64,000 bases of DNA, taken from the NCBI RefSeq assembly GCF_021412625.1, contig NZ_JAKCFI010000015.1, positions 124,001-188,000 on the forward strand, in the 5' to 3' direction. Both the position numbers and the translations under genes were made by a program. Positions 1-7,819 of this stretch are shown here, piece after piece (position 1 is the stretch's first letter; every line of letters starts with the position of its first letter). The stretch comes from Myxococcus stipitatus. Lineage in GTDB: Bacteria > Myxococcota > Myxococcia > Myxococcales > Myxococcaceae. The notes beneath the pieces are model-generated. The model did no database searches, was not told the origin of the DNA, and was given only the letters and a program-made list of their open reading frames with translations.

Positions 1-513
1 CGTCCCGGCCGCCGTGTATCTCGCCATGGACAGAAGCCTGTCACATTGACAGCAGTCTCCCAACCTCCCGTCGGAGGAAACCGGGCTCCCATTCCTGGAG
101 AGGACAGCGACTTCGGCGGCTCGCAGGACGGCTGCATCGACACCAAGTCGAGGAACATGCTCGTGCGCGACACCGTGGCCGCCGGCTGCAAGCGCAACTT
201 CCGCCTCTGGCAGTCCGTCACGCCCGGGCCCCGCGTGGAGGCCGTGCTCAGCTACCAGCCCTCCGATGCCCACTTCTTCATGCACCAGGGCACCACCACC
301 GCCGTGGACGTCTCCGTCCACTCCAGCAACGCGGCGAAGCTCGTCGCCTACGACTGCGGCACGCCCTGCGTCTTCAACGTCACAGGCCTGCACGGCACCC
401 TGCTCGACGCCAGCCGGCTGAACGCGACCGGGACCGTCACCGACAACACCCTCGTCTACGGCCTGCCCGTCACCATTCCCCCCGTCCCCAACACGACCCC
501 GTTCACGCCGTGA
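1..513 (+). CDS. 3' part of an unrecognised protein (5' end outside the window or unclear)
   Basis: The frame is open from base 1 to a TGA at 511-513. I do not recognise the family. From about base 100 the codons show the strong G/C third-position bias of the region. The first 30 or so codons do not, so either the gene begins inside the window or the upstream frame is disrupted. A TTG at 46 and an ATG at 157 are possible starts, neither with a convincing ribosome site. The product is rich in Thr, Val and Asn and ends in a Pro/Thr tail, with four Cys residues (around codons 45, 63, 119 and 123 counted from base 1). This suggests a secreted beta-rich domain, which is inference only. It converges on the lipoprotein gene at 578-958 across a strong hairpin. 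Confidence 0.5.
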   Translation, partial: RPGRRVSRHGQKPVTLTAVSQPPVGGNRAPIPGEDSDFGGSQDGCIDTKSRNMLVRDTVAAGCKRNFRLWQSVTPGPRVEAVLSYQPSDAHFFMHQGTTTAVDVSVHSSNAAKLVAYDCGTPCVFNVTGLHGTLLDASRLNATGTVTDNTLVYGLPVTIPPVPNTTPFTP

Positions 514-534
514 GGCGGCGCCGCACGTCGAGAG

Positions 535-567
535 GACTCGCGACCCCGCGCACCCGGGTCGCGAGTC
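535..567. terminator. Bidirectional hairpin terminator between convergent genes
   Basis: A perfect 12-bp stem (GACTCGCGACCC at 535-546 with GGGTCGCGAGTC at 556-567) encloses a 9-nt loop. It lies in the 64-nt gap between two converging stop codons. There is no T tract on either side, as is common in high-GC genomes, so termination is inferred from position and stem strength. Confidence 0.7.
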
Positions 568-577
568 GCTCGACGAC

Positions 578-958
578 TCAGCAGGTCCAGGCGCAGGACG
601 TCCCGCTGTCGACCGCGTTGCAGCGCGCCGCGGAGCCGCTGTACGTGTTGCAGTAGTTCCAGGGCACGGCGCTGCCGCTCTTCGGCTGGCAACACGTCAC
701 CGGGCAGTTGGCCGTGTTCCACGAACACGCCACCCCGCCCCACACCGCGTTGCAGCGCCCCGGCGAGTACGAGACGGAGTCACAGAACGCCTCCGTGTAG
801 CCCGAGCCCGGAATCGCCGCGCAGCACTCCGGATAGAGGGCCGACTCGCTCTCCCCCAGGACCTCTTCCGGGGACGCCTCCCCCACGGGGTCCACGGCAC
901 CACAGCCCGCCAGCGCCACCATCAGGCCCGCCAGCACTCCCAGTGCAATCCGCTTCAT
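578..958 (-). CDS. Cys-rich secreted lipoprotein, unknown function
   Basis: 126 aa. The ATG at 958 is followed by a basic-hydrophobic signal peptide ending in the lipobox LMVALAGC, so the product should be lipid-anchored. The reading frame continues upstream, but only this start gives a proper signal peptide. After a short acidic linker (residues ~23-45) come about ten Cys residues in repeats such as CNAVWGG...CSW and CNAVDSGTSCAW, a pattern typical of small disulfide-bonded surface modules. Repeats of the type Y-C-N...S-A-A-R-C-N-A-V are visible twice. The gene stands alone, convergent with the preceding gene. It belongs to the large pool of myxobacterial Cys-rich lipoproteins; no specific role can be assigned. 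Confidence 0.8.
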   Translation of the reverse strand: MKRIALGVLAGLMVALAGCGAVDPVGEASPEEVLGESESALYPECCAAIPGSGYTEAFCDSVSYSPGRCNAVWGGVACSWNTANCPVTCCQPKSGSAVPWNYCNTYSGSAARCNAVDSGTSCAWTC

Positions 959-1137
959 CCGATACGCTCCCGTCGAGTGAGGACTTCCCGATAGAGCGTC
1001 TTTCCGACACGCACTCACGGTCAAGTCGGGCCGGATGGTCGCAGGTGGGAGCAGGTCGGCTTGGAGGCCATCCCCACGGGCCAGGGAGACGGCCGGGGCC
1101 CCATTCCCGGGGCCCCGGCCTGGTCCAGCAGAGGGCG

Positions 1138-2217
1138 TCAGCGCCGACGACGCAGGCCGCGCGCGAGCCCCAGGAGCCCCAGCAGCGAAAGCGCCGCGAC
1201 GGAGCCTCCCGCGCTATTGCAACCCGAGGCGTCGGCCGTATCGCCGTCGGGAGACACCCCGCTCGTCGGCGGCCCCACGCCCGTCCCCGGCGACTCGTCG
1301 GGGTCGCCCGTGCCCGCGTCCACCTGGGGCTCGGGCGGTGTGCCGGCGTCCTCGCTCGTCCCCGGCGTGCCCGCGTCCACGGGAGTCCCCGCGTCCACCG
1401 GCGTCCCCGCGTCCACGGGCGTGCCCGCGTCCACCGGCGTGCCCGCGTCCACGGGCGTCCCCGCGTCCGTGGAGGCGCCCGCGTCCGGCGTGCCCGCGTC
1501 CGTCGAGGGCGTCGTCGCCAGCACGTCCGACAGCGCCGTGGCCTGGATGAAGCCGTCGTGGAACAGGATACCCACGGGCTTCACCGTGTCGCTGCGGTAC
1601 AGGCCCAGCTTCAGGTAGTTCTTCTGGCCCGAGTACATCGTCGCGACGGACGTCTTCGACAGCACCTTCTTCTGGTTGTGCCACAGCTCCACGAAGCCCG
1701 TGCTCGCGCTCGACGACCACTTCACGTGCAGGATGAACTCCTGCCACACCCCGCGCTTGAGCGTCGTGCGCCAGGGGATGGTCGAGTTGGAGTTGAGCGC
1801 CATGCGAATCTCCTCGCCGCGCACGTAGAACTCCAGCGGAGGAGAGCCGCAGCACCCGTCGTGGTGCCACTGCGTGAACAGCTGCCAGGTGTCCACGCTC
1901 GGGAAGTCCGACGCGAACATCACCTGCCAGCGGTAGTAGTACTCCGAGCCCTCCTTCTCGCCGCCCTGGTACACCAGCTCGTTGCGGTTGCCGCTCGAGT
2001 TGATGGGGTCGTCACCCTGTTTCACGGTGACCTTCAGCGCGTACTTCCCTTCCGCCACGGGGTTGGTCACCACCAGCAGCCGGTCCGAGCTCACCATCTG
2101 CTCACCGGAGTATTGCGAGCGGTTCCCCGTCTCGAAGTCCCCCCGCCACACCACTCCAGCGGAAGCGAGCCCCGGGAGCAGCCACATCGCAAGCAAGCCT
2201 GGAAACAGGTTTCTCAA
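1138..2217 (-). CDS. Secreted heparin-lyase-like polysaccharide lyase with MYXO-CTERM tag
   Basis: About 359 aa from the TTG at 2217. That start gives a clean signal peptide (MRNLFPGLLAMWLLPGLASA) with AAGGA about ten bases upstream; longer versions from 2289 or 2370 would bury it. Residues ~21-235 resemble the polysaccharide lyase fold PF14099 (heparin lyase I-like beta-jelly roll), with NRNELVYQG, the FTQWHHD segment and W-Q-E-F-I-L-H-V-K-W. Residues ~236-325 form a low-complexity linker of GTPVDA repeats. The C-terminus has a GCNSAGG motif, a hydrophobic helix (SVAALSLLGLLGLA) and a run of Arg. This is the MYXO-CTERM arrangement, which directs Cys-dependent surface anchoring in myxobacteria. 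Expected to cleave a uronic-acid polysaccharide or alginate-type substrate outside the cell; the substrate is unknown. Confidence 0.8.
   Translation of the reverse strand: MRNLFPGLLAMWLLPGLASAGVVWRGDFETGNRSQYSGEQMVSSDRLLVVTNPVAEGKYALKVTVKQGDDPINSSGNRNELVYQGGEKEGSEYYYRWQVMFASDFPSVDTWQLFTQWHHDGCCGSPPLEFYVRGEEIRMALNSNSTIPWRTTLKRGVWQEFILHVKWSSSASTGFVELWHNQKKVLSKTSVATMYSGQKNYLKLGLYRSDTVKPVGILFHDGFIQATALSDVLATTPSTDAGTPDAGASTDAGTPVDAGTPVDAGTPVDAGTPVDAGTPVDAGTPGTSEDAGTPPEPQVDAGTGDPDESPGTGVGPPTSGVSPDGDTADASGCNSAGGSVAALSLLGLLGLARGLRRRR
1366..1507 (-). repeat. 18-bp coding minisatellite (GTPVDA linker)
   Basis: A tandem 18-bp unit, with the core gcgtccac recurring at 1373, 1391, 1409, 1427 and 1445 and a variant at 1463, encodes GTPVDA repeats inside the lyase gene. 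Unit length is a multiple of three, so copy-number change alters linker length without shifting the frame. Confidence 0.9.
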
Positions 2218-2463
2218 TGGGTATCGTCCTTGCGAAGGTTTGACAGCCAACGTTTGACACACCGTAGCGCAAGGCATTCCGCGCTTCATTCCCCCACCCG
2301 GTTCTTCCCGCTCGTCTGACAACAGGGCAGGCACCCGGACAGGGGCCCGGATGTTTGAGATGTGTTTCACGACGTACCGGGGCGACCCACACCCTCCGGC
2401 CGGGCCGGGGAGCGACTTACCGACTCAGTGCGTCACAAAGCGGTCGAACGGGCGGGAGTCTGA
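2218..2463. other. Intergenic divergent promoter region
   Basis: The gap between the lyase gene (minus) and astA (plus) is 320 bases in all. This part contains no credible gene; the open frames across it lack third-position bias. Promoters for both genes should lie here, but I see no clear -35/-10 pair. The remaining part (2464-2537) holds two hairpins described separately. Confidence 0.5.
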
Positions 2464-2509
2464 GCGCCGGGCGGGGGGTGTGGTGTATGGTCCCCACCCC
2501 TTCCGGCGC
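2464..2509 (+). promoter_or_regulatory. Long leader hairpin upstream of astA
   Basis: Outer arms GCGCCGG (2464-2470) and CCGGCGC (2503-2509) flank an inner 9-bp stem with one mismatch (2475-2483 with 2492-2500) and an 8-nt loop. A second small hairpin (CCCGG...CCGGG) follows at about 2515-2530. The ATG at 2538 has no purine-rich ribosome site. The structure could act as an attenuator or translational control element for astA; this is inference. Confidence 0.35.
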
Positions 2510-2537
2510 GCCATCCCGGTGCGTCCCGGGTGCAACC

Positions 2538-3563
<1,026 letters not shown>

Positions 3564-3587
3564 CGAGGGGGACTCCCGGGGGGCCGC

Positions 3588-4607
3588 TCACTCCCGGCGC
3601 ACCACCCGGTGCTCGCCGCGCAGGAGCGCCAGCCACCGCGCCCCCGCCTCCAGCGCCGGGCCCCGCGCGTCTTCCAGCGCCAGGGGCAGGTGGGTGTCCG
3701 GCCGCACGGGGTCCATCGACGTGGGGTCCAGCTCCAGCGTGCCGCCGCCCTCGAGGGCCACGCGCACCCACGCGTGGGGCCGCGCCGGGCCCCCGTCCAC
3801 CACCAGCAGGCCATGGACGAGCGCCACCGTCACCCCGCGCTCGCGAGCGCCCGCGGCGAAGCGCAGCGCGTGGGCCAGGCAGCCGCCGGCCTCGCCCTCG
3901 CCGCCCTCGCGCCAGTCCGCCTCGCCCGGCCCCTTCTCCGGGAACGCCGCGTGGACGCGCGCCGCCAGCGCCCGCGCCGCGCCCGCCGTCCAGGGCGTCA
4001 TCCCCGGCAGCCTCGGCGCCACCGGCAGGGGCGGCTCGAGCGCCAGCGCGCCCCGCTCGCCCTCCACCGGGAGGCCGTGCTCGAAGAAGTCGGGCGGCGC
4101 GCGCAGCCGCGCCCCGGGCCCAGCCCGCGTGAAGCGCGACTCGCCCACCTCCAGGGCCTCCATGCGCCCCCGGGCGTCGTAGCGCGCGCGGAACGGCGCC
4201 CCCAGGAGCGTGCCCTCCACCCAGGGGGCCAGGCCCCCGGTGACACAATGGGCGCCCTCCCTGCCGGACAGCTCCTCGCGCGCCGTCACGCAGCCGACGG
4301 CCGGAGGGCCCCGCCACAGCCACAGCGCCTGGGGGAGCACCTGGGTTCCCCCCACCCGGCCGGCGTCGTCCACCTCCAGCGTGGCCTCGCGACGGCGCTC
4401 CCCGTGGGTGCCCGCCCGGGTGTGCAGGTGCCGGCTGGCGTAGGTGAAGCGGCCCGGGGCCCGCGTCAGCGTCACCGTGCCCACGGGGACGCCTCGCCAG
4501 GAGAAGACGAAGCGGGCCTCCTCGACGGGCCCCGGCGCGGGGGGCCTCTGGGGGGTGGGGTTCAGCGGGAGCGCGAAGGCGGCCAGCAGGGCGAGCAGGG
4601 ATGACAC
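3588..4607 (-). CDS. Secreted transglutaminase-like domain protein
   Basis: About 339 aa from GTG at 4607, which begins a signal peptide (MSSLLALLAAFALPLN); an ATG at 4673 would overlap the divergent chemoreceptor gene. The C-terminal half has the Cys-His-Asp arrangement of transglutaminase-like/cysteine-protease folds: GGCLAHALRF (Cys ~240), RPHAWVRVAL (His ~278) and LELDPTSMDP (Asp ~294). The N-terminal half (residues ~25-200) is a beta-rich domain starting FVFSWRGVPVGTVTLT, resembling DUF3108-type secreted proteins that precede transglutaminase domains. It could cleave or cross-link peptides in the periplasm; no substrate is evident. It converges on astA with a 24-nt gap and is divergent from the chemoreceptor gene. 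Confidence 0.75.
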   Translation of the reverse strand: MSSLLALLAAFALPLNPTPQRPPAPGPVEEARFVFSWRGVPVGTVTLTRAPGRFTYASRHLHTRAGTHGERRREATLEVDDAGRVGGTQVLPQALWLWRGPPAVGCVTAREELSGREGAHCVTGGLAPWVEGTLLGAPFRARYDARGRMEALEVGESRFTRAGPGARLRAPPDFFEHGLPVEGERGALALEPPLPVAPRLPGMTPWTAGAARALAARVHAAFPEKGPGEADWREGGEGEAGGCLAHALRFAAGARERGVTVALVHGLLVVDGGPARPHAWVRVALEGGGTLELDPTSMDPVRPDTHLPLALEDARGPALEAGARWLALLRGEHRVVRRE

Positions 4608-4671
4608 GGGGCCCAGTGTGCGGCGTTTTGAGGACCCGCGCGAGAAGGCGGAGTAGCCTCCCCACTCGTCC

Positions 4672-7600
4672 ATGGGCGCCAAACGGTACCTCTTCGCGTT
4701 CGGCCTCGCGGCCGGTGTGCTTTCAGCGCTCGTCCTGGGAGGGGTGCTCCAGGTCGCGGGTGGGCAACAGCTGACGACGTCCTCCTGGACGGCGCTGCTC
4801 GTCGCCACGCCCACGCTGTATCTCGTGGGCGGCTACCTGGCGTGGTTCCGCTGGGCCGCGCTGCGGCGGCTGGCGCGGCGCCAGGTCATGGCGCGGCTGG
4901 CGGAGGGCGACCTTACCACCGCGGGCGGCCCGCGCTACGAGGGGCACGAGGACGTGCGGCGGCTCATCCTGTCCCTGCGCCGCGCGCTTTCCCAGGTCCA
5001 GCGGGTGACGGGCAACCTGCACCGCACCAGCAACGAGGTGAGCGAACAGGCGAGCGCGCTGCTCGAGGCGGCGCGCCGGCAGGGCGGCGCGGTGGAGCGC
5101 ACGCTCCAGTCCGTCAACGGCATGGGCGCCAGCCTCCAGGTGGTGGGCAAGCGCGTGCACCAGCTGGAGGCGTTCGCCGTGGACACGACGGGCTCGCTGC
5201 TGGAGATGACCGAGCGGCTGGAGCAGGTGGTGGACGGCCTGTCGCAGGTGAACGACTTCGCCAGCCGCACCACGGCGCTGATGCAGGCGATGAGCGAGCG
5301 GCTGGCCAACATCGCGTCGTCGGGAGACGAGCTGGCGCGCTTCGCCAGCGAGGCGGAGGACTTCGTGTCGCTGGTGGAGGGCGGCATCGATTCGGTGCGC
5401 CGCCGCGCCAACGAGACGAACCAGCTGGCCATGGCGGTGACGGCGACGGCCGAGCGCGGCGAGGTGCTCGTCGCCGACAGCGTCAAGGGCATGTACCAGG
5501 TGGAGGAGACGGTCCGGAAGGCCGCGGAGCTGATGGGCACGCTGGGCGCGCGCTCCACGGAGATTGGCCGCATCGTCGACGTCATCCAGGAGATCGCCGA
5601 CCAGACGAACCTGCTGGCCCTCAACGCCGCCATCATCGCGGCGCAGGCCGGCGAGCATGGCCGCCCCTTCGGCGTGGTGGCCAACGAGATTCGCAACCTG
5701 GCCGAACGCACCACGCGCTCCACGCGGGAGATTGGCGCCATGGTGTCCGGCGTGCGCGACGCGGTGCAGACCGCGGTGGCGCTGGTGCGCGAGGGACGCG
5801 AGCAGGCCACCGCGGGCGTGGCGCTGGGAGACCGCGCGTCCGAGGCGCTGGTGGAGATTCGCACCATCACCCAGCGCACCTTCAGCGCCGTGGAGGCCAC
5901 GGTGGCGGAGACGCAGCGGCTGGAGGCCCAGGGCGCGACGGTGGTGGAGGCCAGCCGCCGGGTGGCCCGCCGCGTGGAGGACGTCACGCGCATGGCCATC
6001 GAGCAGTCGGGGCACGCGCGCGAGCTGGTGCGGCAGACCCACGAGATGGCGCGCGTGGGGCACACCGCGTCGCAGAAGGCGGAGGACCAGGCGCGCGCCG
6101 GGCGGGAGCTGTCCGACAGCGTGGTGCGGCTGAGCGCCTCCATCGACGAGCTGCGCAGCGCCAACCTGGTGCTCACCCACGCGGACGCGTCCATCCGCGA
6201 GGAGGTCGCCCAGGTGCGCGAGGACGCGCGGCGGGTCATCCGCATCGGCGACGGGTTGACGCGCACGGTGGACCAGCTGGGCCACGAGGCGCTGGGCCTG
6301 GAGACGGAGGTGTTCCGCTTCCGCCTGCCCCAGCCGCGCACGGGCGGCACGCTGCGCGTGGTGCTCCACCAGGCGGCCTCGCTGCGCAACCGGCAGGCGG
6401 TGGACCCGCTGTTCAGCGTGGAGAACCAGCTGGCGGAATTGACCGCGTGCGCCTTCTCCGGGCTCGTGCGGCTGGCGGACGGGGGCCTGGAGCCAGACCT
6501 GGCCGAGCGCTGGGACGCGGACCCGTCCGCGCGCCGCTACCGCTTCTACCTGCGCCGCGGCGTCAGCTTCCACGACGGCGCCCCGTTGACGGCGCAGGAC
6601 GTGAAGCGCCACCTGGAGCGGCTGCTGGACCCGGCGGTGCGCTCGCCCGACCGCAGCCTGCTGGAGGACGTGGAGGGCGCCACCGAGTACACGTCGGGCA
6701 TGGCCCGGGACGTGTCCGGCATCGAGGCGCTGGACGAGTCGACGCTGGAGATACGGCTGCGCGAGCCCAAGGCGTTCTTCCTGCACCTGATGGCCCTGAC
6801 GCCCACGGCGGTGGCGCGGGTGGACGCGGGCGGGCGGCTGGTGGGCACCGGCCCCTTCCGCGTCGCGTCGCTGGAGCCCGAGCGCGTGGTGCTGGAGCGC
6901 AACACCGCGTTCTGGCGCACCGGCGCGCCGCTGCTGGACCGGCTGGAGTTCCAGCTGGTGGACTCGCGCGAGGAGGCGGTGGGGCGGCTGCAGCGCGGCG
7001 CCGCGGACCTCGTCTCGTTCCTCTCCGCCGAACACGTCGACGTGCCGGGGCTGGAGTCCTTCCAGGTGGTGGCGAGCACGACGCCCTCCACCGCCTTCGT
7101 GGCGCTCAACTCCCGCGAGGCGCCCTATGACGACGTGCGCGTGCGGCGCGCGCTGCGCGCGGGCATGGACATCACCGCCATGGTGGAGCAGTTCCACCCG
7201 GGCGCCCGGGTGGCGCGCACGCTGACGCCGCCGGAGCTGCTGGGCGGCGCGGAGGTGAACCCGGTGCCGGTGCCCGACCTGGCGCTGGCCGAGCAGCTGC
7301 TGCGCGACGTGGGCCTGCGCCGGCTGCGCCTCACCCTGCACCACCCCACCGGCCGCGACACGTCCGCCGAGGACGCCGTCCTCTTCCGTCCCCTGCTGCA
7401 AGCGGGGCTGCTGGAGCTGCGGCACGTGGCGATGCCGCCCGAGGAGTACACGGCCCGGCTGCGCGAGGGGAAGATTCCGGCGTTCCGCACGCTGTGGCTG
7501 GCGGACTTCCCGGACCCGGACACCTTCCTGCACTTCCTGCTGAACTCGAGCGCGCAGACGGTGTACCCGCTGGGCTACCGCAACGCGGAGCTGGACCGCA

Positions 7601-7818
7601 TCACCGCCGAGGCCCGCGTCTCCATCGACCCGGAGCTGCGCCAGCAGCTCTACATCCGCGCCGAGCACCTGTTCCGCGCGGACTGCCCGCTCATCCCGCT
7701 GTACCACGACCGCATCCACGCGGCGGCCACCACGTCCGTGCAGGGGCTGCGGCTGCACCAGGCCCCACCCCAGGTGCGCTTCGAGGACCTGTGGGTGGAC
7801 CCGAACGCGACGACGTGA
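4672..7818 (+). CDS. Chemoreceptor (MCP) fused to a C-terminal family-5 solute-binding domain
   Basis: 1048 aa. Two transmembrane helices (residues ~6-29 and ~38-59) are separated by only about eight residues, so there is no periplasmic sensor. A degenerate HAMP-like region (~60-113) leads into a long coiled coil with the MCP signalling tip around residues 306-346 (DQTNLLALNAA, then IIAAQAGEHGRPFGVVA). In the canonical tip the sequence is IEAARAGE; here Glu and Arg are replaced by Ile and Gln. From ~556 to the end is a complete extracellular-solute-binding family-5 domain (TGGTLRVVLHQAASL, LEPDLAERWDADP, YLRRGVSFHDGAPLTAQDVK, GTGPFRVASLEPERVVLERN, DFPDPDTFLHFLLNSS). By topology this domain should be cytoplasmic, as in the transcription factor SgrR. 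Likely senses an intracellular peptide or sugar-like ligand; no che genes are nearby. Confidence 0.9.
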   Translation: MGAKRYLFAFGLAAGVLSALVLGGVLQVAGGQQLTTSSWTALLVATPTLYLVGGYLAWFRWAALRRLARRQVMARLAEGDLTTAGGPRYEGHEDVRRLILSLRRALSQVQRVTGNLHRTSNEVSEQASALLEAARRQGGAVERTLQSVNGMGASLQVVGKRVHQLEAFAVDTTGSLLEMTERLEQVVDGLSQVNDFASRTTALMQAMSERLANIASSGDELARFASEAEDFVSLVEGGIDSVRRRANETNQLAMAVTATAERGEVLVADSVKGMYQVEETVRKAAELMGTLGARSTEIGRIVDVIQEIADQTNLLALNAAIIAAQAGEHGRPFGVVANEIRNLAERTTRSTREIGAMVSGVRDAVQTAVALVREGREQATAGVALGDRASEALVEIRTITQRTFSAVEATVAETQRLEAQGATVVEASRRVARRVEDVTRMAIEQSGHARELVRQTHEMARVGHTASQKAEDQARAGRELSDSVVRLSASIDELRSANLVLTHADASIREEVAQVREDARRVIRIGDGLTRTVDQLGHEALGLETEVFRFRLPQPRTGGTLRVVLHQAASLRNRQAVDPLFSVENQLAELTACAFSGLVRLADGGLEPDLAERWDADPSARRYRFYLRRGVSFHDGAPLTAQDVKRHLERLLDPAVRSPDRSLLEDVEGATEYTSGMARDVSGIEALDESTLEIRLREPKAFFLHLMALTPTAVARVDAGGRLVGTGPFRVASLEPERVVLERNTAFWRTGAPLLDRLEFQLVDSREEAVGRLQRGAADLVSFLSAEHVDVPGLESFQVVASTTPSTAFVALNSREAPYDDVRVRRALRAGMDITAMVEQFHPGARVARTLTPPELLGGAEVNPVPVPDLALAEQLLRDVGLRRLRLTLHHPTGRDTSAEDAVLFRPLLQAGLLELRHVAMPPEEYTARLREGKIPAFRTLWLADFPDPDTFLHFLLNSSAQTVYPLGYRNAELDRITAEARVSIDPELRQQLYIRAEHLFRADCPLIPLYHDRIHAAATTSVQGLRLHQAPPQVRFEDLWVDPNATT

Positions 7819-7819
7819 C

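Noticed and set aside
1366..1507. CRISPR-like regular repeats
   Set aside because: Units are contiguous 18-mers in frame inside a coding region, with no spacers.
943..2319. A plus-strand open frame across the lyase gene with many Arg-Val-His repeats
   Set aside because: The repeats are the antisense reading of the GTPVDA minisatellite; no gene features.
4723..7758. A 1011-residue open frame antisense to the chemoreceptor gene
   Set aside because: Its composition (His, Gln, Arg, Leu rich) is that of a high-GC antisense shadow; it has no domain similarity and no ribosome site.
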